A stretch of 64,000 nucleotides of DNA from Paenibacillus sp. MSJ-34 (lineage in GTDB: Bacteria; Bacillota; Bacilli; Paenibacillales; Paenibacillaceae), in the NCBI RefSeq assembly GCF_018918005.1, contig NZ_JAHLPR010000020.1, positions 1 to 64,000 of the forward strand. Reading direction: 5' to 3'. This document shows, piece by piece, positions 25,040-35,095 of this stretch. A program made the position numbers and the translations under genes. The first letter of the stretch is position 1. Every line of letters begins with the position of its first letter. The notes below the pieces were generated by a model. That model made no database searches. It saw only the letters and a program-made list of their open reading frames with translations, and was not told the origin of the DNA.

Positions 25040-28000
25040 ATGGCATTGTATACAGCAAACGAACAAACGAGGCGGCTTTCGATGCTGCAAGAACTGGAAC
25101 GCGAATTGATGGAAGCGCATCATCATGCGAGCGCTTCGAAAATCCGGGAGTTGCAAGCGAAATGGGAGGCCGGCCAGGTTGCATTGGCCTTCTGCGGGCA
25201 TTTCTCCGCCGGCAAATCCACATTAATTAACCGGCTGTGCGGCAAATCGATTCTGCCTTCCAGCCCGATTCCGACGAGCGCCAACGTCGTCACGATCCGG
25301 AACGGAGAACCGGGAGCGGTCATTACGAAAATGGGCGCTAACAGCGACGGAAGCGGCGAAAAGGAACGAATTGCGGTTCCGCTGGATCAAGTGGAGGCAT
25401 ACTGCGTGAACGGCGCAGATGTGGAGGCGGTTCAGCTTACGGACCGGATTCCTTGGCTCGGCGATCGCGCGGCGCTGCTCGATACCCCAGGCGTCGATTC
25501 GACGGACGACGCTCACCGGCTATCGACCGAATCGGCGCTCCATCTGGCCGATGTCGTGTTCTATGTGATGGATTACAATCATGTGCAATCGGAGATGAAT
25601 TTCGCGTTTGCCAAGCAGATCGCGGATTGGGGCAAACCGCTTTATTTGATCGTGAACCAGATCGACAAGCATCGGGAGCGGGAATTGCCGTTTGCGGATT
25701 ACCGGAAAAGCGTGGAGCAAGCTTTTGCATATTGGCATTTAGAGCCGGCCGGCATTATTTATTTATCATTGAAAGAACCGGATCATCGCTATAACGAGTG
25801 GCATAAGCTGGAATGGCTTGTCCGCCGGCTTATGGAGCGGGCGGAAGCGCTATGCCGCTACAGTGTCGAACAATCGGCGGCGCAGCTTGCGAAAGATCAT
25901 ATGCGTTGGTTTGCCGCGCAAAACGAGCCGCTCAAGCGGCAATTGCTTCAGGAAGCGGGCGGGGAAGAAGAAGCCGGAAGGCTGGACGAGGAGCTGGAGC
26001 GGCTGCAAGCCTGTATCACGGAGGCGAAGCAAGCGTCCGGTACGGAGCGGGAACAGTTCCGGAAGGAATTGATGTCGCTGCTGGATAATGCCAATCTCAT
26101 TCCGGCCCAAACGCGGGATTTGGCCGGGGCTTATTTGGAAAGCCGCAAACCGGGCTTCAAGGCCGGATTCCTGGCAAGCAAAGGCAAGACGGCGGCGGAA
26201 ATCGAGCGGAGATTGGCGGCGTTTCACGGCCATTTGCTGGAGCAGGTGCAGGCGCATGCGGACTGGCATGTGCGCGATTTGCTGCGCCGGCTGGCGCAGC
26301 GCGCCGGAGCGGACGAGAACGTCTGGACGGAGACGTTCGAGCAAGAGCTCGGCGGGATGACGCCGGCCTGGCTGGCTTCGCTCGTGAATCCGGGCGCCGG
26401 ATTCACGAGCGAATATACGATGAACTACGCGAAGTCGATTAGCGCGGAAGTGAAATCATTGTACCGCAAGCGGGCGCTTGCCGCTGCGGAACCATTATTC
26501 GAGCGGCTTGCGGCGCAGGCGGCGGAGCAAGCCGCAGAGCTCGAAGCGCGCGAGCGCGAACTGCTCGAGCGCGCGCAATCATTCGCTCGCTTGCGCGGCA
26601 TCGAGCGGGAGGAACAGGCGCGCGAAGCGCGCCTGCAAGCGCTGCTGGCCGCGCAGCGCGGCAGCGCCGAATCCGGCGCAGGCTTGCTGCCGGATTTGGC
26701 GCAAGCGCCTGCCGCCGGGGCGGACCGCCCGGCGGCGGAACAGCCGCCGCAGGCGGCCGGCGGCGCCGCGCACGGCGCGCCGGGGCAAGCGCCCGCGCGC
26801 GCGGCGGACGCGGGCGAGAGCGCTCCGCCTGCGGCAAGGAGCGCCGCCCCGGCTGCGCGCGAGGCGCTGCAAGCCGCGGCCGCGAAGCTGCGCCGCGCCG
26901 CGGGGCTTGTCGCCCCGTACCCGGCGATGCAATCGCTCGCGGCCGGGCTCGCGCACAAAGCGGAGCGGCTCGCGGAGAGCCGCTTCACGATCGCATTGTT
27001 CGGCGCATTCAGCGCCGGCAAATCGTCGTTCGCCAATGCGCTTATCGGCGAATACGTCTTGCCGGTCTCGCCGAACCCGACGACGGCCGCCATCAACCGT
27101 TTGATGGCGCCGCAAGACGGTTGGCCGCACGGTACGGCCAAAATAATCGTCAAAACAAAGGAAGCGGTGCTCGAAGAAATCCGCTATTCCTTGACGATGT
27201 TAGGCATGCCCGGCGAAGAAGCGAAGAAACTGCCGGAAGCCGGCATCATGGAAGCGATTCGCGCGCTGCGCCCCGAACATATTCATCCGGCGGGCAAACC
27301 GCATTACAGCTTCCTTAAAGCTGTCGAACAAGGATGGGATGACGCGGAACCGTTGTTCGGACAAGAGGTGCGCGCGGATCTCGAGCAGTACCGCGCCTAT
27401 GTGGCGGAGGAAGCCAAATCATGCTTTGTGCAACTGATCGAGCTGCATTACAGCTCTCCGTTGACGGACCAAGGCATCGTACTCGTCGATACGCCCGGCG
27501 CCGACTCGATCAATGCGCGGCATACCGGCGTCGCCTTTAATTATATTAAGAACGCCGACGCGATCTTGTTCGTGACGTATTACAATCATGCATTTTCTCA
27601 AGCGGACAGCCAATTTTTGCATCAATTGGGCCGCGTGAAGGACAGCTTCGAGCTTGATAAAATGTTTTTCCTCGTCAACGCCGCCGACTTGGCCGCTTCG
27701 GAAGAGGAATTGCAAGGCGTCGTCGATCACGTCTCAGCCAATTTGCTGGAGCATGGCATTCGCTTCCCGCGCATTTATCCGGTATCGAGCGTAAACGCCT
27801 TGGATGCCAAATTGGATGGGAATCCGGCGTCGCTTCAACAGTCAGGTTTAACGACATTCGAACGGGATTTTTCTCGATTTATAATAGAAGAATTAGGCCA
27901 GATGGCGATTCAATCCGGGCTGCAAGACGTTGCGCGCGCGGCGCATGTCGTGCGGCAATGGATCCAAGCCGCGCAATCCGACGAGGCGGAGCGGCAGCGT

Positions 28001-28765
28001 CAGGCGCAGCGTATGAAGGAAGCGCTGCAGGCGGCGCTGACGGAATGCGAGCGGTTGAAAGAACCCGATTCGAGCGGCGAGCAGTTACTGGAACAGGAAA
28101 TTCAGGAACTGGCTTACTATGTCAAACAGCGAGTTCAATTCCGTTTTGGCGAATTGTACAATGCTTCCTTCCACCCGTCCACGTTGCGGGAGGACGGACG
28201 GGACATGCGCAAAGCGCTGCAAAGCTGCTTGCTGGAATTGATCCGGACGCTCTCTCTGGAGCTGTCGAACGAAATGCTCGCCACCTCGTTAAGGGTCGAA
28301 CATTACGCCAAACGGGAAGCCGTCAAGCGCGCCGAAGCGCAAATCGCGGCAATTGCTTCACTTATTCCGGAATTTACGTCACAGTCGCTAACGAGCCCGG
28401 ATTGGGAAGCGCCTGCCGTTGACGAGACGCTCGCAACGGACCCAATCGATCCGAAACGGTTATGGTCATATTTCAAAAACGCGAAATCGTTCTTCGAAGG
28501 CGACGGGAAGCAGCGCTTAAGACAGGCGCTGGAAGCGGATTTGGCCCCTGCCGTCCAAAGATACGTCGAATCGCATCAAGCTCGTTATATCGACGGTTAT
28601 ACGTCTCGTTTCCGGCGTTTGCTGCAGCAATATGCGGCCGAATTGCGGGAGAGCGTAACCGAACAAGCGAACGGCCTGATCGCATCTTTCACCGAGGAAA
28701 CCGATGTATCCAAGCTGCGGCAATTGCATGAACAGTTGCATAGTGAGTTGGAATCATCATCCTGA
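25040..28765 (+). CDS. Double dynamin-like GTPase (DynA-type)
   Basis: A large membrane-remodelling GTPase of 1241 residues made of two dynamin-like halves in tandem, as in Bacillus DynA, which fuses or protects membranes. First GTPase: GHFSAGKST (about residues 52-60), DTPGVDSTD (about 147), NQIDKH (about 203). Second: GAFSAGKSS (about 653), VDTPGADS (about 815), NAADLA. Each is followed by a long helical stalk. A linker rich in Ala, Pro and Gly (about 545-635) joins the halves and is far more GC-rich than the rest of the gene. ATG 25040 follows AGGGGA; a longer frame from 24992 runs through the leader hairpin. It is monocistronic, with a terminator behind it. Confidence 0.9.
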   Translation: MALYTANEQTRRLSMLQELERELMEAHHHASASKIRELQAKWEAGQVALAFCGHFSAGKSTLINRLCGKSILPSSPIPTSANVVTIRNGEPGAVITKMGANSDGSGEKERIAVPLDQVEAYCVNGADVEAVQLTDRIPWLGDRAALLDTPGVDSTDDAHRLSTESALHLADVVFYVMDYNHVQSEMNFAFAKQIADWGKPLYLIVNQIDKHRERELPFADYRKSVEQAFAYWHLEPAGIIYLSLKEPDHRYNEWHKLEWLVRRLMERAEALCRYSVEQSAAQLAKDHMRWFAAQNEPLKRQLLQEAGGEEEAGRLDEELERLQACITEAKQASGTEREQFRKELMSLLDNANLIPAQTRDLAGAYLESRKPGFKAGFLASKGKTAAEIERRLAAFHGHLLEQVQAHADWHVRDLLRRLAQRAGADENVWTETFEQELGGMTPAWLASLVNPGAGFTSEYTMNYAKSISAEVKSLYRKRALAAAEPLFERLAAQAAEQAAELEARERELLERAQSFARLRGIEREEQAREARLQALLAAQRGSAESGAGLLPDLAQAPAAGADRPAAEQPPQAAGGAAHGAPGQAPARAADAGESAPPAARSAAPAAREALQAAAAKLRRAAGLVAPYPAMQSLAAGLAHKAERLAESRFTIALFGAFSAGKSSFANALIGEYVLPVSPNPTTAAINRLMAPQDGWPHGTAKIIVKTKEAVLEEIRYSLTMLGMPGEEAKKLPEAGIMEAIRALRPEHIHPAGKPHYSFLKAVEQGWDDAEPLFGQEVRADLEQYRAYVAEEAKSCFVQLIELHYSSPLTDQGIVLVDTPGADSINARHTGVAFNYIKNADAILFVTYYNHAFSQADSQFLHQLGRVKDSFELDKMFFLVNAADLAASEEELQGVVDHVSANLLEHGIRFPRIYPVSSVNALDAKLDGNPASLQQSGLTTFERDFSRFIIEELGQMAIQSGLQDVARAAHVVRQWIQAAQSDEAERQRQAQRMKEALQAALTECERLKEPDSSGEQLLEQEIQELAYYVKQRVQFRFGELYNASFHPSTLREDGRDMRKALQSCLLELIRTLSLELSNEMLATSLRVEHYAKREAVKRAEAQIAAIASLIPEFTSQSLTSPDWEAPAVDETLATDPIDPKRLWSYFKNAKSFFEGDGKQRLRQALEADLAPAVQRYVESHQARYIDGYTSRFRRLLQQYAAELRESVTEQANGLIASFTEETDVSKLRQLHEQLHSELESSS

Positions 28766-28805
28766 AACTTCGTAACGATATCAACTGCATCAAAGAAATG
28801 GACTG

Positions 28806-28842
28806 CAAAAGCCCGATACTAAGTACGTATCGCGGCTTTTTG
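28806..28842 (+). terminator. Intrinsic terminator after the dynamin gene
   Basis: GCCCGATAC pairs with GTATCGCGGC around TAAGTAC, with flanking A and T runs. It lies about 40 bases after the stop. Confidence 0.8.
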
Positions 28843-28929
28843 TCTTACCTTTCCTATTAAACGGGAAGGATTTCGACCTTTCAAGCGAATCCGTCGGATT
28901 TGTTGGCTGAATTGTAGGAAGATGGAATG

Positions 28930-28969
28930 TAAAGGTTCAAAATGGGTGAATTCCCTCTTTGAACCTTTA
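28930..28969. promoter_or_regulatory. Perfect 12-base inverted repeat upstream of the ABC exporter
   Basis: TAAAGGTTCAAA (28930-28941) faces TTTGAACCTTTA (28958-28969) with a 16-base spacer. It lies about 105 bases before the exporter start and lacks a U-tract, so it looks more like an operator or stable RNA hairpin than a terminator. The rest of the 28770-29074 gap shows nothing else beyond the terminator. Confidence 0.5.
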
Positions 28970-29074
28970 TCATCATGATGTTAAACTTCATAAATATTCC
29001 GTAGCAAATCAAAAGGAATCGCGAACGCGCGTGCCGCTGCGGACCGTTTGTACGGACATTTTTAGGGGGAGAGA

Positions 29075-30871
29075 ATGATGGACGTTTTCAGGAGACTCAG
29101 GCGATTTTATTGGGGTAAAATGGGTTTGCTTCTCGCTTCGATTGTCAGCTTGATGGTTGCAACCGCACTCGGACTTGTCTATCCGAATATGCTGCGCATC
29201 CTCATCGACGATGTATTTAAGCAAGAGGAATACGGATTGGTGCTCGGACTCGCGCTCACCGTCCTCATCGTTGTCAGCATCAAAGGGTGCATGCAGTTTT
29301 TGCACGGGTTTTTCGGAGGAAGACTAGGCAACTTCGTCGCTTACGGCATGCGCAACGCATGTTACGAGAAATTGCAGTTTTTATCTTTTCGTTATTACGA
29401 TACGGCCAAAACGGGCGATTTAATGTCCCGTTTAACCGCAGATTTGGAAGCGATTCGAAATTTCATCGGCTTCGGGTTCGCCCAAATTCTCAATATGTTT
29501 CTTATGATTATATTCGGCGGAATCATGATGGTCTCCATCAATTGGCAGCTTACGCTCATTACGCTCATTGCCATCCCGGTTCTCGCTTATACGGCGATTC
29601 GCTTCGAATCGAAAATACATCCGGCGTTCCGCGAAATGCGGATTGCAATGAGCCAATTGACGACGGCGGTCCAAGAAAACATAACCGGCGTTCGCACCGT
29701 CAAATCGTTCGCGCGGGAATCGTTTGAAATCGACAAATTTTCAGGCAAGAACGAAGCTTATAAAGACAATCAAATCTACGCCTCCAAGCTTTGGGGCACC
29801 TATTTTCCGATTATGGAACTGCTGGCCAGCCTCAGCATCGTCATTTTGCTGGGCGTAGGCGGCAGCCTTGTCGTCAACGAGACGATTACGCTTGGGGAAC
29901 TGGTAGCGTTCTTTAGTTTAATCTGGTATATCGTCGGCCCGATGTGGGGGATCGGTTTCCATATTAACAACTATACGCAATCAAAGGCGTCGGGAGAACG
30001 CGTACTTGAACTGCTCGATCAACCGTCGGATGTCCAAGACTCGGAACAAGCGGTCGCGCTCGAAGCGGATCGCGTCCGGGGCCATGTCCGCTTCGAAGAC
30101 GTGTCGTTCGGCTACATAAACAAAGGGCAATCTTTGGCGAACGTATCTTTCGACGCCCCTCCGGGCAAAGTGATCGGCTTGATCGGCGGAACCGGCGCGG
30201 GCAAGTCGACCATTATTCAACTGCTAATGAGAGCGTATGACGTCAAAAAAGGAAAAATTACGCTGGATGGAATCGATATACGCGATATTCGGCTGGAAAG
30301 CTTGCGGGAACAAATTGCAACGGTGTTCCAGGAGACGTTCCTGTTCTCGGCCACGATCCGCAACAATATCGCCTACGGCATGCGCGATGTGACGATGGAA
30401 CAGATCATTCGGGCGGCACAACTCGCGAAAGCCCATGATTTTATTATGGAGCTGCCGGAAGGATACGATACCGTTGTCGGCGAACGCGGAATGGGATTGT
30501 CAGGGGGGCAGAAGCAACGGATCGCCATCGCACGGGCTTTGCTGAAAAATCCGAAAATATTGATTTTAGACGACGCGACAAGCGCCGTCGATATGGAGAC
30601 GGAGCATGAAATTCAGGCCGGTTTCCGCGAATTGATGAAAGGCCGTACGACTTTCGTCATTGCGCATCGAATTTCGTCCTTGCGCCATGCCCATGAAATT
30701 TTGATGCTCGATCAAGGACGGATCGTGCAGCGGGGCACGCATGACGAACTTATTGCGCAACCGGGTCCGTACCGCGATGTATATGACATTCAATATGCCG
30801 ATAAAATCGCTTTGGATCAATCGGACGACATATTACAGCCGACTTCGGTAAGAGAGCAGGTGAACCAATGA
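29075..30871 (+). CDS. ABC exporter half-transporter, degenerate-site subunit
   Basis: Fusion of six membrane segments (about residues 15-310) and an ATPase domain, 598 residues, of the multidrug/lipid exporter type (YfiB/YfiC-like). Walker A GGTGAGKSTII, signature LSGGQKQRIAIARALL, Walker B LILDDATSAVD. The residue after Walker B is Asp, not the catalytic Glu. The next gene has a proper Glu but an altered signature (LSMGQRQLLSF), so the two form a heterodimer with one weak ATP site. Tandem ATGs at 29075 and 29078 follow AGGGGGAGA. The next gene overlaps by 4 bases. Confidence 0.92.
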   Translation: MMDVFRRLRRFYWGKMGLLLASIVSLMVATALGLVYPNMLRILIDDVFKQEEYGLVLGLALTVLIVVSIKGCMQFLHGFFGGRLGNFVAYGMRNACYEKLQFLSFRYYDTAKTGDLMSRLTADLEAIRNFIGFGFAQILNMFLMIIFGGIMMVSINWQLTLITLIAIPVLAYTAIRFESKIHPAFREMRIAMSQLTTAVQENITGVRTVKSFARESFEIDKFSGKNEAYKDNQIYASKLWGTYFPIMELLASLSIVILLGVGGSLVVNETITLGELVAFFSLIWYIVGPMWGIGFHINNYTQSKASGERVLELLDQPSDVQDSEQAVALEADRVRGHVRFEDVSFGYINKGQSLANVSFDAPPGKVIGLIGGTGAGKSTIIQLLMRAYDVKKGKITLDGIDIRDIRLESLREQIATVFQETFLFSATIRNNIAYGMRDVTMEQIIRAAQLAKAHDFIMELPEGYDTVVGERGMGLSGGQKQRIAIARALLKNPKILILDDATSAVDMETEHEIQAGFRELMKGRTTFVIAHRISSLRHAHEILMLDQGRIVQRGTHDELIAQPGPYRDVYDIQYADKIALDQSDDILQPTSVREQVNQ

Positions 30872-32676
30872 GCGCGTCTCAACAACGTTTCGTATACCAA
30901 GACGACGATGTGATCGAAAAGGCGTTTAACTGGAAGCAATTCCGCCGCTTGTTCGCCTATATGAAGCCGTACAGCAAGCAGCTGCTGCCGGTCGTGCTGG
31001 TCATGATGGTGCTTGGCACGATTACTCGTTTGGCCATTCCGTTTTTGATCAGTTTGGCGATCGATAAAGCGATCGCTCCCAAACTCGGCAATCCGAATTT
31101 ATCGCTATTGTATATTTATACAGGCGTTGTGCTCGCCCTATACATTATTCAATGGGCGGCCAATACGTACCGCATCAAATTTACGAATGTGATCGGACAA
31201 CGGGTCATTTACGATTTGCGTGCGGATTTGTTCAAACATATTCAAAAGCTGTCTTTCCGATTTTACGATACGAGACCGGCCGGTTCGGTGTTGGTGCGGA
31301 TCACGAACGACGTTAACTCTCTTCAGGATTTGTTTACGAACGGTGTCGTCAACCTGGTGATCGATTGCGTGCAACTGATCGGTATCGTGATCATTTTGCT
31401 CGTGCTCAATTTCAAGCTCGGTCTAGCCGTGATGATTACGGTTCCGATCATGTTTCTCGTTTCCACCAAGCTGCGCAAAAAAATCCGGCTTGGCTGGCAA
31501 GACGTACGCATTAAGCAATCTCGAATCAACGCCCATTTGAATGAAGCCATTCAAGGCATTCGCGTGACGCAGGCTTATGTGCAGGAAAAAGAGAACATGA
31601 AATTTTTCGACCATATGAATACGGTTAACTTGAAATCTTGGAACCGCGCTTCTGCACTGAACCAAATGTTCGGTCCTTTTATCGAAATTACAGGGGCGAT
31701 CGGGTCGTTCATTTTGTTCTGGTACGGATCGTTTCTGATTCAGCACGGGGAACTGACGATCGGTTTGTTCGTCGCTTTCGCCAACTATGTCGGCAACTTC
31801 TGGGATCCGATCAATCGTCTCGGTCAAATGTATTCGCAATTGCTCGTCGCGATGGCTTCCTCCGAACGGATCTTTGAGTTTATGGATGAACGGCCGACCG
31901 TCGGCGAGCTTCCGGATGCGAAAGCAATGCCGCACATTCGCGGAGACATCGAATTTGATAATATCGTATTCCAGTATGAGGTGGGGAGACACGCGCTGCG
32001 CGGCATTTCCCTGAAAGTGCAGGCCGGGCAATCGATCGCACTCGTCGGCCATACCGGTTCGGGCAAAAGCACGATCATCAACCTGCTCAGCCGGTTCTAC
32101 GATCCCGTTGAAGGAAGGGTGCTCGTCGACGGTATCGATTTGCGCGATATTACGATTGAAAGCTTGCGTTCGCAAATCGGAATCGTGTTGCAGGATACGT
32201 TTATTTTCTCGGGAACGATCCGTGACAACATTCGCTTCGGACGGCTGGATGCGACCGACGAGGAAGTGGAAGCGGCGGCGAAGGCCGTCTTCGCTCACGA
32301 TTTTATTATGGGATTGCCGCAAGGCTATCGAACGGAAGTGCAGGAGCGGGGCAATATTTTATCGATGGGGCAACGCCAATTGCTTTCGTTCGCCCGGGCG
32401 TTGCTTGCCAATCCGCGCATCTTAATTTTGGACGAAGCGACAGCCAGCATCGATACCGAAACGGAAGTGAAAATCCAGGAGGCGTTGAAAACGCTGCTGC
32501 AAGGAAGAACTTCTTTTATTATCGCGCACCGGTTATCGACGATCCGCCATGCCGACCATATCGTCGTCCTCGACCACGGCTTGATTAAAGAACAGGGAAC
32601 GCATGACGAGCTCATGGCGATGAGAGGAACTTATTACGGGCTGATCGAAGCGCAATATAAATTTTTGTCGGCATAA
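30868..32676 (+). CDS. ABC exporter half-transporter, catalytic-site subunit
   Basis: Partner of the preceding gene, 602 residues, again with six membrane segments (about 35-330) and a C-terminal ATPase. Walker A GHTGSGKSTIINLL, degenerate signature LSMGQRQLLSFARALL, canonical Walker B LILDEATASID with the catalytic Glu, and the switch His in IIAHRLSTIRHAD. The ATGA overlap with the upstream stop means coupled translation. The substrate is unknown; family members export drugs, peptides or lipids. No regulator or immunity gene is adjacent, but an inverted repeat lies upstream of the operon. Confidence 0.92.
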   Translation: MSASQQRFVYQDDDVIEKAFNWKQFRRLFAYMKPYSKQLLPVVLVMMVLGTITRLAIPFLISLAIDKAIAPKLGNPNLSLLYIYTGVVLALYIIQWAANTYRIKFTNVIGQRVIYDLRADLFKHIQKLSFRFYDTRPAGSVLVRITNDVNSLQDLFTNGVVNLVIDCVQLIGIVIILLVLNFKLGLAVMITVPIMFLVSTKLRKKIRLGWQDVRIKQSRINAHLNEAIQGIRVTQAYVQEKENMKFFDHMNTVNLKSWNRASALNQMFGPFIEITGAIGSFILFWYGSFLIQHGELTIGLFVAFANYVGNFWDPINRLGQMYSQLLVAMASSERIFEFMDERPTVGELPDAKAMPHIRGDIEFDNIVFQYEVGRHALRGISLKVQAGQSIALVGHTGSGKSTIINLLSRFYDPVEGRVLVDGIDLRDITIESLRSQIGIVLQDTFIFSGTIRDNIRFGRLDATDEEVEAAAKAVFAHDFIMGLPQGYRTEVQERGNILSMGQRQLLSFARALLANPRILILDEATASIDTETEVKIQEALKTLLQGRTSFIIAHRLSTIRHADHIVVLDHGLIKEQGTHDELMAMRGTYYGLIEAQYKFLSA

Positions 32677-32692
32677 TTTGTCGGCTCGCGAG

Positions 32693-32719
32693 ACTGCTCC
32701 GCTATGCGGAGCAGTTTTT
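32693..32719 (+). terminator. Intrinsic terminator after the ABC exporter
   Basis: ACTGCTCCGC pairs with GCGGAGCAGT around TAT, followed by TTTT. Confidence 0.9.
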
Positions 32720-32760
32720 GCGTTTTCGAGAGATAGAGCGATTGTGCTTTTTTTGGCCCT

Positions 32761-33071
32761 TTTGTGGAAATCCCCTTCGTTCAGAAAATGGTCTCTGTCG
32801 GTCGGATCACTGATCGATGGAATGTTGTGCATTTCGCCCTTTTGTAGAAATCCCCTTCGTTCAGAAAGGCGATTTCGTTCAGGCGTTACCGCAATTTTGA
32901 TCGCCGAGCGATGTCTTAAACGAGTAATCATTTCAGCCTGGTGACGCAGTGGCTGCGCTGCTCACGGCATAACTGGGCCCCGTCCTTGCTATCAAGTATG
33001 CATTATGATGAAGTGCGGCAGCAAGCACGTGAGTATTCTGCCTTCTGAACGAGGGGGATTTCGACAGAAGG
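32761..33071. repeat. Family B palindromic repeats, locus 1
   Basis: Three copies of a 27-31 base element: TTTGTGGAAATCCCCTTCG at 32761, TTTTGTAGAAATCCCCTTCG at 32840 (both continuing TTCAGAAA), and an inverted copy at 33041-33071 that begins CCTTCTGAACGAGG and ends CGACAGAAGG. The last shows that the unit is an imperfect palindrome with CCTTCTG/CAGAAGG ends. The rest of the 32720-33265 gap between the exporter and purT shows no supportable gene. Confidence 0.75.
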
Positions 33072-33265
33072 CGGATGAGAAGACATGCCGGCATCAAAAG
33101 AACCAGAAAAAGGAAACGGTCCCGAACCAATACAGAGAAAAGACTACATCAAGAAGCGCCAATAAAGAGCCACGACAGGTACGATCCGCTCGGCGCAACC
33201 GGCTTGCATTTTATCGTTGAAACTAGCACAATTGAAACATGAAAATAATAGGAGGACGAGTTGCA

Positions 33266-34444
33266 ATGAATGTACGATCGAATCACAAACCAGTTCGCAA
33301 AATGATGCTCCTCGGTGCGGGCGAGCTCGGCAAAGAGGTTGTAATCGAGGCGCAGCGTCTAGGGGTCGAAACGGTTGCAGTCGACCGTTATGAAGGCGCG
33401 CCGGCGATGCAAGTAGCGCATCGCTCTTACGTGATCGATATGCTGGACGGGGAAAAGTTGACGGCGCTGATTCGCAGCGAAATGCCGGATTTGATCGTGC
33501 CCGAGATTGAAGCGATCGCCACGCAGGCGCTTGTCGAGCTGGAGCGGCAAGGGTTTCGCGTCGTGCCGACGGCCAATGCGGCCAGGCTGACGATGGATCG
33601 TGAAGGCATTCGCCGGCTGGCTGCGGAAACGCTCCGTTTGCCGACCGCAAAATACGAATTTGCGAGCAGTTTGGAGGAATTGGAGCAAGCGGTGGCCGAT
33701 ATCGGTACGCCATGCGTCATCAAACCGCTCATGAGTTCTTCCGGTAAAGGCCAAAGCGTCTGCCGAACGCCGGACGACGTGAAATCGTGCTGGGAGTACG
33801 CCTTGGAAGGCGGACGCGCCAAACAAATGCGCGTAATCGTAGAGCAATTCATTGAGTTTGAATCGGAAATTACGCTGCTCACGGTTCGTTCCGCCGGCGG
33901 AACGATCTATTGCGAGCCGATCGGACATGTGCAGAAAGACGGCGATTATGTAGAATCGTGGCAGCCGCATCCGATGACGGCGGAGAGAATCGCCGAGGCG
34001 CGGGAAATCGCGAAGTCCATTACGGATGCGCTTGGAGGATACGGCATTTACGGCGTGGAATTGTTTGTCACGAAGGAAGGCATCGTGTTTAGCGAAGTTT
34101 CGCCTAGACCGCATGATACCGGTATGGTGACGATGGCGACGCAAGACTTGTCCGAATTCGCGCTTCATGTGCGCGCGATCCTGGGGCTTCCAATCCCGTC
34201 GGTTCGTCTATTGTCGCCCGGAGCCTCTACTACGCTCAAAGCGGATCGCGATCATCAACGGTTCGATATCGGCGGAATCGACGAGGCGCTGGCGCTGGAA
34301 GGCACGCAAGTGCGCATTTTCGGCAAGCCGGAAACGAAGCCCGGCCGCAGAATGGCCGTCGCGTTATGCGCCGCCGCCGATATCGAAACCGCGCGCGCAA
34401 GAGCGAAAGAAGCGGCGGGTAAACTTTATATTACTTATGAATGA
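33266..34444 (+). CDS. purT: Formate-dependent phosphoribosylglycinamide formyltransferase
   Basis: ATP-grasp enzyme of 392 residues that formylates glycinamide ribonucleotide with formate and ATP in purine synthesis, an alternative to folate-dependent PurN. Signatures: [20 protein letters not shown] (N-terminal Rossmann-like domain), [34 protein letters not shown] (ATP-binding), [14 protein letters not shown] and the C-terminal lid [19 protein letters not shown] 33266 follows AGGAGGAC; an earlier in-frame ATG at 33239 has no such site. It stands apart from any pur operon, as is common for purT. Confidence 0.95.
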   Translation: MNVRSNHKPVRKMMLLGAGELGKEVVIEAQRLGVETVAVDRYEGAPAMQVAHRSYVIDMLDGEKLTALIRSEMPDLIVPEIEAIATQALVELERQGFRVVPTANAARLTMDREGIRRLAAETLRLPTAKYEFASSLEELEQAVADIGTPCVIKPLMSSSGKGQSVCRTPDDVKSCWEYALEGGRAKQMRVIVEQFIEFESEITLLTVRSAGGTIYCEPIGHVQKDGDYVESWQPHPMTAERIAEAREIAKSITDALGGYGIYGVELFVTKEGIVFSEVSPRPHDTGMVTMATQDLSEFALHVRAILGLPIPSVRLLSPGASTTLKADRDHQRFDIGGIDEALALEGTQVRIFGKPETKPGRRMAVALCAAADIETARARAKEAAGKLYITYE

Positions 34445-35093
34445 TGATTTCATGTTCATATTTGCGGTAGATGCGATCCATAAAATCGGCGACGGCTATT
34501 TTAAGTTCGGGGCCTTGCAATTGATCGATGTTTACATTTGTGTTGTCTAAATATTGATTCACGACAGAGCGGTTGATTTCCGTATCGTCGGCTTCCACGC
34601 CCGCTTTTTGCGCTTCAACGTATGTCATCCACCAGGACAGCATGATTTTGAAATCTTGTTCGTCCGAGAGATCATGCGCGAACACGATAGGGTCGTTCTT
34701 GTATAATTGGGCGCTGCCGTCCTTGAATCGGACAATGGCGCGCTCCTCCGGCGCGGAATGGGTCAATGCGGCGCAACCGAGCAATAGGAAGAGAAGCAGT
34801 CCCGCGGCAGACCATCTGAATGTTTGCGGTCTGTACCTTGGCGATCATGGCGATTCTTCTCTGCAATTGCTTTTTCGAGCCTGAGAAGCTTGCCGTGAAA
34901 GGCTGCCGGGACAGTTCGGAAACGTCCTCCAGCAGTTTGATCATGGCGTGCCCGTACGCTCCGGATTCCCCCGGCCGGATGCGAGATAAAACGAGCGCAT
35001 CGCATGCGATTTCCTGATCCGCCCGCATCCGGTAATAGGCGTACCACAAAATCGGGTTAAACCAATGCAACGCGAGCAGACAGCACATGAGGC
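34431..35093 (-). pseudogene. Remnant of an M56-family (BlaR1-like) membrane sensor peptidase
   Basis: Two frames together look like the rear part of an M56 sensor. The first (35088 down to about 34820) reads LLALHWFNPILWYAYYRMRA, then DQEIACDALVLSRI and KKQLQRRIAMIAKVQT, typical of the segment behind the HExxH motif, which is missing. The sequence then continues in another frame with RWSAAGLLLFLLLGCAALTH, a membrane helix, and a C-terminal domain ending EHEIIIHK, so a frameshift lies near 34815-34830. The N-terminal membrane helices and metal site are deleted. It overlaps the purT stop by 14 bases. Confidence 0.75.
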
Positions 35094-35095
35094 AA

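Noticed and set aside
26425-27153. Ala/Arg-rich frames in and opposite the dynamin linker
   Set aside because: They arise from the GC-rich low-complexity linker and have no independent support.
32761-33071. CRISPR-like repeats (family B)
   Set aside because: Units are irregularly spaced, degenerate and occur in both orientations, with no cas genes, so this is not a CRISPR array.
33144-33713. 189-residue minus frame over the purT start
   Set aside because: It covers the purT ribosome binding site and N-terminus in antisense and has no family features.
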